From contig OZ010787.1 of assembly GCA_963932465.1 (NCBI GenBank), positions 14,372,926 through 14,436,925 of the forward strand: DNA of 64,000 nucleotides. The letters run 5' to 3'. The notes beneath the pieces were generated by a model. It saw only the letters and a program-made list of their open reading frames with translations. It was not told the origin of the DNA and made no database searches. A program made the position numbers and the translations under genes. This document shows, one piece after another, positions 1-12,095 of this stretch; positions within the stretch are counted from its first letter, which is position 1; every line of letters starts with the position of its first letter. This DNA is from Maratus speciosus (Eukaryota > Arthropoda > Arachnida > Araneae > Salticidae).

Positions 1-244
1 TTACCAGTTCTTGGAATCTTGTCTTGACTGTGTATATATGATAGAAGTATTTCGAGTAACTTTAAGAATTTAGGTATATCCTTATTTAATTTCTTAATTT
101 AAAAAAAAAAGCATGGATAAAAAATATAAGGCCAATCTCTATAACTGCAACTAATAATACATTCAAGTTACATTAATATTTACCAGTGAAAAAGATTAAC
201 TTATGATGTAAAAATCTGAGCGCATACTGAAGAGTTAAATTTAA

Positions 245-458
245 TTAACCCATTCGCTGTCATTCACGAGTATACTCGTGGCTTTAATTTATTGATTACT
301 TTGTCACCACTATTTTAGAATTTAAAAAAAAATGCCTCATTTATTGGCAGAAATTTCGCTGTATTAGTAAAGCGAAATTTATCTTTCTGAATTTGTGCTG
401 GCAAACGACCTTCAAGAAAAAATTTGAAAATTCTTAGTTTTGGCAGCGAATGGGTTAA
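245..458. mobile_element. piggyBac-like MITE with TTAA target duplication
   Basis: This is a 214-bp non-coding element bounded by TTAA on both sides. The left end reads TTAACCCATTCGCTG and the right end is its exact inverse, CAGCGAATGGGTTAA. TTAA duplications with ends starting CCC are typical of piggyBac-family transposons. A perfect 16-bp palindrome (CACGAGTATACTCGTG, 265-280) lies just inside the left end. There is no coding capacity, so it would depend on a transposase supplied elsewhere. The boundaries are seen directly; the piggyBac assignment is inferred from end structure. Confidence 0.7.
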
Positions 459-1657
459 ATCAAGTTTCATATTACATAACATTTGCCTACAATAAAGTTA
501 GGGCCAAGTGGTTAAGTGTAAAACAGCAATTTTCATGTTTAATTTCTTGCCATTGAATTAAGAATTTGTGCTGTAATAGATATTGGATAATGATTTCACA
601 TAAGTGTCAATCGCAGGAGCCGTTCATGCGATCCGCCGCGCTCCCCATGGAAATTTTTGAGGTAACCCAGATAGCATGAACATTAGCAGAAAGTTTGATT
701 TTTTCTGATATTATCTTGCCGTGACAAATTTGAATTGAGAAATTCGCAGCAAATCTCCCGCAAGGTATACCATCACCCACTTGCATGAGTAGTTTGTTGT
801 GAAACTGATGGCAAGACTGTCTTTAATTCACGAAAGCAAAAAATCTCTCTGCTGAGAGACACAACAACAATGAGAATCAGCACATACGCAGAAATTGCAG
901 AAATTTTATTCGGTAGGACACCATTTTTTCTAAACGCTATACTTATTAAATACCAAAAAAATGCTCGAAATGAAAAGTACAAATATTACCTAAACTTGTT
1001 TATGGTGATAAAACCTATGCATGCACCTTCCGACGGCGCTTTCGCATCAATAGACCTGATCAGGTCTATTGACCCCTTCGGAGGGGTTAAACTTATATTG
1101 TGATATGGAAAGATTACTACTTTTCAGTAAGTTTGCAGCATTTTTGATTACTTGTTTGCCGTTAGTTTGCAATAAATTTGATACAGCATGAATTTAACTT
1201 GCACGATAAAAATGAAAACACTCATAGTTAAATTGTTAAGTAAAAAAAAATTCAAAAATTGAATTGTTTTTATTAAACGTATTTATCAATTCAAAATTAT
1301 TTTAATTATTAATTGTTTAGATAACTAATTTATCAATTGCTTGTTTAAAAACTATTACATGAACTATATAATAGTTTTTATAGGGTAAATGCAAATGTAT
1401 ATTTTTTTAATTTTCGGTTATTATAACGTTATTAACTTCATTAGGATGTATAAAAGTGATAAGGGTTCTGTAGATAAACATGTTGTTTATTCATTTATTA
1501 GTTAGCTTATAATATTATTTGTGCTCTTTAATTATAATTAATTAATAATTTCTTACTTTTTGCGAATTGTAAATTATAACTGTACTTAAAAAATTAAAAT
1601 CTGCATAATATCACCTAACACTGTTAAAAGGTATTTTTACGTATTTGCACAATGTTG

Positions 1658-1705
<48 letters not shown>

Positions 1706-2215
1706 GTTTAATTAATTAATTAATTATTACTTAGACTTTATGTTTTTGACTGATTTTTCAAAAAAATCCTATATTATTTTTTGGAAATTATAAATTAGAA
1801 CTTTTGAATAAAAACTTTAAGTGCTATTAATAATTGCTACTAATAATTGCTATTAATTAATTCTCAAAAAAGTTAGGAATTTTAGTATAAAAATTAAATT
1901 AATATTTTATTAAATATATTTTTTATTTAATGTATCCTTAATTTATTAAATTAATAACATTATTAATATACATTACATTTTTTTACTTTAAAATAAACTC
2001 AATACATAATACATTTTATATTCAATTTATCATATAGTAGTTATAAACTGAAATTTATCTTTTACATGTTTATTTATTTTATATTTAAAGTCACCGAAAT
2101 TTAAAACTATTAATATAATTAATTATAAAACTAAAATAAAAAATTATTAATTTTTTTTCTGGGAAAGTGGGAGGAAAAGGGTAATATTAAAAATCAATAA
2201 ATAAACGACAAATAC
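459..2215. other. AT-rich non-coding stretch with palindrome and ATT microsatellite
   Basis: I see no supportable gene here. A slightly GC-richer patch (600-1100) contains a perfect 26-bp palindrome at 1047-1072 centred on TGATCA, followed by a CCCCT/AGGGG hairpin with a TCGG loop (1073-1086). A pure ATT microsatellite runs about 1659-1705. The short open frames at 773-1103 overlap on both strands and show no family resemblance. The rest is runs of A and T. Confidence 0.6.
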
Positions 2216-2797
2216 AAACAAGTTGGAAATTGCTCGTCAAACGTGGCAAATGAGGTGCGTTCGTAGTATAACTAGTTTTATAATTATTTTTTGCACCCCA
2301 AATTGCACTGAATGTATATATTTTTTTTTTTTGCACTTCATGAGTGCATAGCCTGTGACATCATTAAAATGCACTTGCAATAATTTTTTCCCATTCCACG
2401 TAATGTAACGCAAAATTTTTGACTGTCTCTGTAATTAAACTATACACCGATTTTCATAAAATTTCAAATGGCTCGACAAAATTTTGTAACAATTATATAT
2501 TTAAAATTTCAGACCACTCGGAAGGCTGTAACATCATTAAAATGCACTTGCAATAATTTTTTCCCATTGGCCGTAATGTAAAGAAAAACTTTTGACAGTC
2601 CCTGTAATTAAACTATGCATCCGATATCCATAAAATTTGAAATGTCTCGACAAAATTATGCAACAATCATATATTTAAAATTTCAGACCATTCGGTTGGG
2701 TTGTTTTTGCTCTGTTATATGCGGAGACAGACGGGCAGACGGACGGACTGAACGACGACTATAGGTGCTACGTATTTATATAATTACGAACGCACCT
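2216..2797 (-). repeat. R1 repeat family, copy A
   Basis: This is an interspersed repeat in inverse orientation to the other copies in the window (about 6479-15410, 16538-17010, 27634-28110). It shares the edge AGGTGCGTTCGTA and the internal landmarks CGTAGCACCTATAG, GTCCGTCCGTCTG and ATATAACAG, and beyond the other inverted AGGTGCGTTCGTA edge a 35-bp tail (CATTTGCCACGTTTGACG in the + copies). Inside this copy a unit of about 185 bp containing CATTAAAATGCACTTGCAAT occurs twice (from about 2360 and 2530). There is no coding capacity. The class is unknown; the inverted edges suggest a MITE but the conserved tail outside them argues against a simple one. Confidence 0.6.
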
Positions 2798-3723
2798 AAA
2801 AACCTTAGTTTTGCCAGTTAAAAATTGGAAATAAAATTAATTAAAATAATACTTACACTATTACATAAAATAAAAAATAATCATCTTATTACAAAGAAAT
2901 AGGCCCAGTTTCAATAAAATTAGTTCACAAAAATCGTCTGCTATGGGTGAGAAGACTGTTTAAAATGCAACCAATAATTATTTTTTAAAAAAATGAAGCG
3001 GTGGGTGGAGTTTTCTGACAACAAAATATTTTTCCTGGCACACCTAATTACCAAATCACAATTGTTTTCCCAATGTTTATAATGGTAAAGTAACTTATGA
3101 AAACAAAATTATAACTTTGTATTATAAAATTAATAAGAAAAATTAAATCTTTTTGCTTCAATAAATATATCTCATTTCTGAATTATTAAAGGAGAGGATG
3201 TAGAAGAATGATTTGAGGAAATATTTACCTACAATAGCTTATAAGTGTCCAACTGAATTATTGAAGACATTTATTATTAATCTAATTGTAAGAAGGAGAA
3301 AAAAATAAGAACAGTTTTTTAAATTATTTAATTAATGATGATAATTTAAAGGTTCTAAAAAACGTATGAAAACAACCAAAAAATCATCTATGGCAGTTTC
3401 TAGTATAGATAAAATACCTAATATTAATAACAAATAATACAGCTTAAAAAATCCATTTTGTTAAATAATAATAATAATAAAAGGACAATGTCCCCTGTAA
3501 AATTATATCACATTGTTCAATCAAACAAATTTTCAGCTCGCTGTGATTTCATTATCACGAGTTATAAAACTTTAAATTTATCGGACTGTTATATTCAGCT
3601 TTTTTTTTTTATTTGGGGGGTGGGGGGGGGTGTTAAAAAAATTTAAAAAGGTCCCAAATAATGTTTAAATTACAGCGTTTGGCGGCCCACGACAATTAGA
3701 ATACGAGTTATAAGGTGGTGGGC
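2798..3723. other. AT-rich stretch without gene
   Basis: I see no gene or element edge. It holds AT-rich DNA, short AAT runs near 3465 and a T/G homopolymer patch (3600-3635). The small open frame at 3458-3646 is low-complexity and unsupported. Confidence 0.5.
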
Positions 3724-4115
3724 ACCGAAATGACAAGGAACCGAAATGGTTAAGGACCGAAATGGCCAGGGACCGAAATGGCTGGGGACCGAAATGGCCA
3801 GGGACCGAAATGTCTCGGGACCGAAATGTCTCGGGACCGAAATGTCTCGGGACCGAAATGTCTCGGGACCGAAATGGCCAGGGACCGAAATGTCTCGGGA
3901 CCGAAATGGCCAGGGACCGAAATGTCTCGGGACCGAAATGGCCAGGGACCGAAATGTCTCGGGACCGAAATGGCCAGGGACCGAAATGTCTCGGGACCGA
4001 AATGGCCAGGGACCGAAATGTCTCAGGACCGAAATGGCCAGGGACCGAAATGTCTCGGGACCGAAACGGCGGGACCGAAATGGCGGGACCGAAGTGTCGG
4101 GACCGAAATGTCGTG
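3724..4115 (+). repeat. 16-bp minisatellite, about 25 units
   Basis: This is a tandem array of ACCGAAATG-core units, two main types being GGGACCGAAATGGCCA and GGGACCGAAATGTCTC. After four consecutive TCTC-type units (3804-3867) the two types alternate almost perfectly, giving a 32-bp higher-order period. The left-most units are divergent and the last three are shortened to 14 bp. All three forward frames stay open across the array (134-165 codons). This follows from the unit length: 16 is not a multiple of 3 and the unit has no stop in any phase, so the open frames are not evidence of a protein. Confidence 0.95.
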
Positions 4116-6478
4116 TACCCTCTCAGCTTGTATTCAAATCTCCATCCTGAAATTTCTTGTGCATAACATTGCCATACAATACTCTCAGAAACCAGAACTT
4201 CAGAGTTTTATCTCGTGCCCCACCAGAGATATCAAAGCCTCAAAAGTGCGATTTTTGACATTTTTGAAAAATTAGGGATTTTTTTAGCGAAGAGAAATGA
4301 AATCCCAGGTCTGGAACTTGGCGTGTGAATACAAATACTTTCGGCCTATTTGTAAAAAACTTATGTCATGTTGACAGATTTCTTTGCTAGAAAAATTTCA
4401 TCTTGTAAACGGAGAAATTTTGGAAAAAAACTGAAACTTTATGCTTAAATTTCACCAATAAGCAATTAGTTTCGGAAACTACTCTATTACCAAATTTTTA
4501 GCCCAATGTATTCTGTACAAATTGCTTTAATCCGCACTTAAATAGGAGAAATAAACGATGAATTATTTACAATTCCGTAAACCCTTCATGTGAGAAAATT
4601 GCTGCAGACGATGAAACAAAGATGGCCACCATTCACAAACAAAAATTAATAAAATTAAAATAATAGTCATTTTGAACTTCCATCATGTTAGGGTTGTTAT
4701 ACAAATAATTTCAGATTTTTTTAAAAATGGACGAGCAACCAGTGCTGGACCACTTGAAATGGATTGACCCAAATATAGTTTATTATTTAAAATATTGCAT
4801 TTAAAAAAATTAATACTATAAGCCCCTCCTAAATTTACAATAATGTTACATTTCATTTCTCCCAAATGAATCAAATGATCTAATGCAATTCTAAAGCAAC
4901 ACATCGTGTTGCCACGTAATTAGTATTCTTAAAATGAAGAAAAAATATTCTTATGAAAGAATCTCTCTAAAGTCGAATTATTGGAAATAAATTTTCTTTT
5001 ATAAAATTTCAATTAAATTCTCCGCCATGCGTAAAGCTAAAATTTACGTCTCAGACGTAAAGAATATATTCTATTTCTTTATAAGCATATAATATAGTCT
5101 TAATTTATGGTTGTAATTTATCCCTAATATCGTAGAAATTATTTCACCTTCCGCCTTTGTTATTTAAATACGTTGAAAAATAATAAACTGTATCATAACC
5201 ATTACAAATAGGAAACAGAAAGACAATCGATGCACTATTCACATCGCTAGAGAAGAAATAGCAATGTGCATATAGTTTTTGCACATAAATAAGCAAAAAT
5301 GGCTAATACAAGTCAAAAGTTTTCTTTTCTAATGTGTGTTAAAGAGAACTTTCGATTAGTATTATTTATAGCTCCATTACGAGTATTATCATTTGTATAC
5401 CGTGAGTAAAGACACTTTGCAAGGGTCGGATGAAAAAATCAATAAAGATTCGCGAGTGAATGATTCGATATCTCTTACACAAGATAATCTAATAATAAAA
5501 GATAAAAATAATCTTCGTTTTTTACTCTGAATTTATTCTTGTAATAATGAATTCAGAATATTAAGAGTAGTTTGAATTCTGTTTCTTGTGAATGAAATCA
5601 TGTACAAGGCAAGCTGTTCGTTGATCTTAAACGGCTAGATGCTAAAAATCTATAAGGACATAAAAATATTTTTCATTTTAACATGGTTATGTCCTTTCAG
5701 CTCACAGGCTATCAAAGCCTGAGAGCTAATGTGTCCGCAGGTTCGGTATGTACGTATATAGGTACGTAACGCGATAACTCTTGATAGAAATATCCGATTT
5801 GCTTCAAATTTTGTAAATAGGTTCATTCTGTTAAGACGCTTCCCTGATTAGTTTTATGGGTTCATCGGTTAAGTATAAAAGGGAGAAACGGGGAGCTAAT
5901 CTCCCCTTAATTTAGATAAAGGGGTTTTTCATGCAGAATTCTCCGATTTGCTTCAAATCTGGTTACACCGGTTTATTCTTATAAGGCGCTTCCCTGATTA
6001 TTTACCATTTTGATCAAAAATAGTGAGTTCTTTTTATGAATGATAGACATAAATAAGAGTATAATGTACTATTAGTGTGAATAGCATGCGAGCTCAATGT
6101 CATCAGTTTAACTGGGCACTTTTCTTTTTATTTAAAAATGCTATATACTTTTGTATAACAAAAATATATAAATTATCAGACATATACATATACATTATTG
6201 GTAAATATAACTAACCTACTCACTTGATGAATCTAAATTTTAATAAATACTTGTACAATATCGGAACCCCTATGAAATGAAATGAAACATTAGTATCCTA
6301 AATAAAGGACTGATATAACTGCAACAATGATTTGCTTTGCTTTTCTGAAAGGGAATGATATTTAAAGTAACATCTTAAAAATCGCGATGAAGTTTTTCTG
6401 CAGCTGTATCAAAAGGCCCAATATCTAAATTTAAAAATTTTGATAGGGATGACATTTTTTGTGAAAGGATCAGTTTTT
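4116..6478. other. AT-rich stretch with a 60-bp duplicated motif
   Basis: I find no gene. At about 5786-5845 and 5938-6000 a segment containing CCGATTTGCTTCAAAT and GCGCTTCCCTGATTA (the first copy reads GACGCTTCCCTGATTA) occurs twice in direct orientation about 152 bp apart, with a small hairpin (GGGGAG...CTCCCC, about 5890-5908) between them. A second hairpin, AGGCTATCAAAGCCT, is near 5706. These look like parts of an interspersed repeat I cannot name. Confidence 0.5.
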
Positions 6479-6495
6479 AGGTGCGTTCGTAATTA

Positions 6496-7319
6496 TCGTA
6501 TATACTCGTGTATAAGTCGAAGAATTTTAGACAAAATTTGGGTGTTGAGATTGGGGGGTCAACTTATACACGAGTTAGTAAAAAAAAAAAAAAAAAAAAT
6601 CATAGATAATCGGCGAATGGGTATGTCTTTTAAGTAATCGCATATGTGTCTAGGTTGGAGAGAGAGATAAAAGCGGACAGTGCTCATTTTTCTGTGATTG
6701 GCAAAAAAAGCTCAACAATAATGTACCTGTAATTGTTTTGCATTCATTTTCTCTTGGGATAGAATTCCCTTCGATACAAGGGCATTTCTTTCAACATTTT
6801 AATCCCCTTTTTAAAAAGAGTTCAACTTGAGGAAGCTTCTACACATCTCTCCTAAAAGGCCTATAATACAAAGAAGTACTATATTTTAGCAGCTTAAGAG
6901 GTTGTTTTCCTTTGTAAATAAGGCTTGAATAGATTTTTGAAAGATTTTTTTTCTTTTTAAGTATCATTAACTTGATGGGAATAGATTTCAAAATAGTTTA
7001 AACTTTTTAAGTATCATTAAATTGATGGGAATAGATTTTAAAATAGTTTAAACTTCTTCAGTTTTACATAATTATACAGTTTTAAAAACGTTGAATTAAA
7101 AAAAAAGTCTGATTACAAAGAAAAAAAAATGTTTACTAATTTAAGGAAAATTTATATACATATATTTTTTTTAATCCTCGATTACAAATCATTTTTCAAC
7201 ATACTACCATAAATGTGATTCGACTTATACACGAAAATTCAATTTTTTTCGAAATTTTGCTTAGGAATTGGGGGTTTGACTTATACAGGAGTCGACATAT
7301 ACACGTGTATATACGGTAT
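6496..7319. mobile_element. TA-flanked MITE with TATACTCGTGTATAAGTCG ends
   Basis: The left end (CGTATATACTCGTGTATAAG) is matched in inverse by the right end (CACGTGTATATACG). A second inverted pair lies further in, with 'acttatacacgag' near 6560 and 'gacttatacaggag' near 7280. It interrupts R1 copy B exactly at TA, as expected for a Tc1/mariner-superfamily target duplication. A 50-bp unit is tandemly duplicated inside (about 6955-7054). No coding capacity is visible. The superfamily is inferred from the TA target only. Confidence 0.6.
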
Positions 7320-8179
7320 ATAAATACGTAGCATGTCTATGGCCGTCGTCTGGTCGGTCCATCTGTCTGTCTGTCCGTATATAACAGCACAAAAACTACC
7401 CAACGGAATGGTTTGAAATTTAATATAGGGGAGACTAGGGAGGGTTGACCCATTTTTTAAGTTTTATATAGTAATAAAGTTATTAAGTAATAAAGTTTTA
7501 TATATCATTTTATTCGTTATACAATCTGTTATGAAAATAAAATTGCTACATAAGTGTCATATATAAGAAATTTGAAAAATGATTGATTTTAATCAAGAGA
7601 AAATAATGGGTCAAGACTCCCCACATATGAGAGAGTTGACCCACTATATGGGAGGCTTGACCCACTTTGTTTTACATTGAAATCTTTGTGGAAAGAAATA
7701 AAATCAATTTTAAAAAAGCAAAATGACTTTATGCTTTAATTATTATAAAAATATTTTGAAAATATGACGCTTAAACAAACTTGTTTAGACGCAATCGCAA
7801 ATCAGAGGAGAAAATTTTTGTTTTAAACAGGAATTTGTCTGGGCAGGTATAATTGTACAGCAGGTAAAATGAAATTTTAACATTTAAGACAGTATTCCGT
7901 TAGAAACAGGTTTAGAGAGGACTTTTATAGGGTTTCATGTATTATTATGTCCGGATTTAGGAGCCACTGTCCCTTTTTTTTTCTGGTCTCATTGTCCTAC
8001 TTTTTATGACACTCGACCTGACAACTCTAGTTGTCACATAGTTAGGCTTCATCTCACTGTATTCATCCCGGTCAAATTTGTCTACAGTACTAAAGTACAC
8101 ACAGTGTCTACAGCAGGGGCGGCGCCAGAACTTGCCCGACGGGGGGGACAGTATCCCGACAGGGGGGCCGAATTCAAAA

Positions 8180-8420
8180 TATATATTAGAGGTTTCCACG
8201 AGCCCTGCCCTGTTCCGAAGCCCGAACTCGGTAAAAGCTTCTTTCATTAAACTCGGTATTAGCTTAATTTTATCTGAAAACTCGGTACGGGCTCGGACTA
8301 AATTTTAGCTTTTGAAAAGTTGGCCCAGGCCTGAACTTCATTATCCCCGGGACGCGTCCGGGTCTTGCATTTTTTCTGTAGATTCGGGCCGGACCGGGAC
8401 TGTATTTATACTTCAGATTT
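8180..8420. repeat. GC-rich degenerate CCCGAA-type repeat
   Basis: Islands of degenerate repeats built from CCCGAAC / GTTCGGG and GGGCCGG motifs stand out against the AT-rich background. Related islands occur at about 9160-9350, 9480-9620, 13390-13620, 14090-14330, 14490-14560 and, weakly, 33140-33260. At 14130-14290 a unit containing 'ttttaacttttataccgggccg' core elements recurs about every 55-70 bp. Open frames across these islands reflect repeat composition and are not treated as genes. Confidence 0.5.
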
Positions 8421-9887
8421 TTTTTTTGAGCAAATGAACAATAAAACATTTCTTTGTTTCTCCCCCCCCCCTTTTTTTTAAATAACAGGTGGAATATGTT
8501 GATCAATCACGTGAAAAACATGAAATTTTCGCGTCCGGATTTGGCATAACCCGAAACGCGCAGATCTCTAGCACTCACACTGCTATTTAAATTGGAGATA
8601 AATTGCAGAGGGCCAAACGATTTTTACTCGAAACATATATTTCGAAGCTTGTCAAAGAATATTGTAGATAAATAAAGTGAAAAAAAAAGCTCTTAAGGTT
8701 AAGGTTATTTTTGAAACACCTCACTAGTCACCTAATCTTTATAGGTGGATGAATCCACAACAGAAAGAGTTTCCACACTTTTGAGCATTACCCGAAAGGA
8801 AAAACTCTGCTTTGTACTCTTCTTCCATACAGCAACCTCCCAATAAGCGGTCATTCAATATTATAGATTTTACGTGCACATATATGGCATGTACGCAGCA
8901 ATGTGTGAAAGACAAAGTATGGAGCAGTTCTCCGCTTATGAGTCGAACCAAAGAGTCGCGCATCAGATAAGGTAGGTAACCAATTTTTTTCGAAACGCGG
9001 TTCATGTTCCGGCCGGGTTGACCATGCATTTTGATGCCGGAGGTTACTGAAAATAATCAGTTGACAAATCCCTATCAAAAACGCATGAAGTGACCAAAAA
9101 TTATTTTAAAATAAAATTATTTAAATTTGTCAGTGACAGTGTCATCGTGAAGACTAGCAGTTAAACATTACACCTAACTAGGGTCCTTCCCGGGTAATAA
9201 ATAAAATTTGAAGCCCTGCAAATTTTATTTAAAACAAAGCTGCAACCCGAACCGAACCCAACCAAAAATATTCTGTCTACCCGCAACCCGATCGAACCCG
9301 AAATTCTTAATTCCAATCCCAACCCGAATCTCGGAATCAGAGAAAATTGATCCACAATATAATGTAATTATAAAAAAAATATAGTCTGCAATCATATCTC
9401 TAATATTATCTTTTATGTGGAAAAATAAACATGCAAGGAGTCATTCATATTCAAATACGTAGTTTATCATCTGAAATAGATTCCTGCGCGTGTTGGGTTA
9501 TGCCCAACCCAAATGTCAATCGGAAACCTAACAAAAAATTTTTGCTGACGCAAAACCCGACAACAATTTTTCTATTGACCCTAAACCGAAATACTTCACT
9601 TCAACCCGAACACAACTCGACACAAAAAAATCTATAATTGAATACAGTTATGAAAAAATAGTCAACAATCATATCCGTAATATCAATTCTTTTATGTAGA
9701 AAATAAACACGTAAAGCGACTCATTCAAACTTAAATATATAATTTTTCATGTCAAACAATAGCTTAGACATTCTTTTTGTAAAATTGAGCTAAATCCAGC
9801 TTGGCTCGTAAGTTAGTGTTGTCAGGTCAAACTGGACAGAGAGAGAATTAAATTTAAAAAATCAAAAAACCCGACTGCGTAAATAGC

Positions 9888-11393
9888 CCAGTGGTAGGGT
9901 AGTAAAAAAAAAAGGCCCAATTCGGAAATAATTAGGGGAAAGCTGGAAATTGTTTTAATCCCTTCAGTTTATGTCTAGAATGACTATGCTACGTTTCCCC
10001 CCTCGTACTAGGTGAGCGTTAGGAATTATATATTGATTTATAGTCAAAAAACACTTTTTTTTAAATACCACAACACTATCTCGAAATCACTAACTTTTCC
10101 AAAAACATTGTCAATACAAATGTTGTAGAGCTTAAAATTCTGAGTAAAATGAGTACCAACAGTTAATACTTTTGTTGAATATTAAGGTCACAATTCTACT
10201 TTAAAATTTTAGCCCAGTGGTCAGAGGGTTGAACTCAGAATTAATTAGGGGAAACCTAGAAATCGTTTTAATCCCTTCAGATTAGGTCTAAAATGAATAT
10301 TCTATGTTTTCTTCTTCGTACTAAGTGAGCGTTAGGAAATATGTACACATTTACTTTCGAAAAACACGTTTTTCTTGAATATTTTTAACAATATCTTAAA
10401 TTGCGACCTTAATTTTGAACAAAAATATTAATATGAATATTGATTTTATTCAAAATTTTAAGCTCTAAAACATCTATATTGGCATTTTTTTGATATAGTT
10501 AGATGTTTTGAGATATTGTTAAGGTAATTTGGTCTCTCCAATCTTGAAGCTCTTGATTAGTGATTAATGAAAAATTTTGAAATAGAATTGCGACCTTAAT
10601 TTTGAACAAAAATATTAATGTGGGTATTCATTTTATTCCGAATTTTATGCTCTACAACATTTGCATTGACAATGTTTTTGATAGACTTAGCTGTTTTGAA
10701 ATATTCTCAGGTAACTTGGTCTCTCCGGACTTCAAGCTCTTGATTAGCGATTAAAGCAAAATTTTGAAATTAGAATTGCAACCTTAATTTTTAACAAAAA
10801 TACTAATGTGGGTGCTCATTTTATTCAGAATTTTAAGCTCTACAACATTTGTATTGATAAAGGTTTTGATAGAATTAACTATTTTGAGATATTGTTTAAA
10901 ATATTAAGGAAAAACATGTTGTTCGAATGTAAATAAGTACATATTTCCTAATGCTCACTTGATACGAGGGGGAAAACATAGAATATTCATTTTAGACCTA
11001 ATCTGAAGGGATTAAAATGATTTCCAGTTTTCCCCTAACTAATTCTGAGTTCAACCCTCTGACCACGGTGCTAAAATTTTAAGTAGAATTGTGACCTTAA
11101 TATTCAACTAAAGTATTAACTGTAGGTACTCATTTTACTCAGAATTTTAAGCTCTACAACATTTGTATTGACAATGTTTTTGGAAAAGTTAGTGATTTCG
11201 AGATAGTGTTGTGGTATTTAAAAAAAAGTGTTTTTTGACTATAAATCAATATATAATTCCTAACGCTCACCTAGTACGAGGGGGGAAACGTAGCATATTC
11301 ATTCTAGACCTAAACTGAAGGGGTTAAAACAATTTCCAGCTGTCCCCTAATTATTTCCGAATTCAACTCCCTAACCACTGGGCTGAAAAAGCG
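9888..11393. mobile_element. 1.5-kb fold-back element
   Basis: Two arms of roughly 500 bp each are inverted copies. The outer left edge GCCCAGTGGTAGGGT faces CTAACCACTGGGC at the right edge. Paired landmarks include CTCGTACTAGGTGAGCGTTA (about 10003) against TAACGCTCACCTAGTACGAG (about 11260). Inside each arm a second, shorter inverted pair occurs ('cccagtggtcagagggttgaac' core near 10212; its inverse near 11050). The centre holds direct repeats of about 188 bp beginning GCGACCTTAATTTTGAAC at 10403, 10590 and 10779. No open reading frame of note. Structure resembles fold-back (FB-type) transposons; family unknown. Confidence 0.75.
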
Positions 11394-11951
11394 AACTAAT
11401 TAATTATTTCTCATCAATATTAAGCTATTTTTTTTTATATTACTTACCTATTTTTTTTTATTTACTTGCATTGGTGACTTTCAAGTTGTGTTTGATTGTT
11501 AGTTCCTATCTATAAACACTGTTTTGATGAGGCCTATAGATGTCTATGATGGTTAGAGTTGCAGTAAAGCTAGAGATCCTACCTACACAACGTCCAGGTT
11601 GTGTAATATTTAAACGGAGCTTCTGACTGTAAAATAGTCAATGAAACATAGTCTTCATTTTGAAAGACCTATATCCAATGATATGCCACTCAATAGTTCA
11701 ATAGGGTGCGTAAAAAAAATTTCGTGTCCACCGCCATTTTGAATTTATAAAATCAAATCTAGCCTATAACCATCGGACGGTTAAGACGAATCGATAGAGA
11801 CCTCATTCATTAAAATCCATCCAGCCGTAGGGATGTTTCGAGAGTATAAAGAAATCCACATACCCAGATACGCGTGAAACACATAACCCTTCTTGGCAGT
11901 CGGGTAAAAAAGCCGGACAGACGCTTGAAAATCGAGACATTTTAAGCACTA

Positions 11952-12095
11952 CAGTAAAACCTGTTAAAACGGAGCCAGTGTGATGGAATAACGCTTTAAC
12001 CTGAAAATTTTTGCAATATCGGCTAAAACAGGCAAAGATTGTCTAAATGGGAAAGTTCTTCCAATTCTTTGTCGTTCTATCTTAACAGGTTGCTG
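11952..12095. mobile_element. Small MITE with CAGTAAAACC ends, TA target
   Basis: It spans 144 bp between TA dinucleotides. The left end CAGTAAAACCTGTTAA and right end TTAACAGGTTGCTG are imperfect inverted repeats of Tc1/mariner type. It has no coding capacity. A related element lies at 13722-13913, and partial relatives sharing 'ggaatcctgt' occur near 27419 and 39765. Confidence 0.6.

Noticed and set aside
3746..4275. Three long overlapping forward open frames of 134-165 codons
   Set aside because: They are the three frames of the 16-bp minisatellite, open because the unit contains no stop in any phase.
8117..8170. CAGGGGCGGCGCCAGAA, resembling a hAT-type terminal repeat
   Set aside because: No inverted partner is visible in the window, so no element can be delimited.
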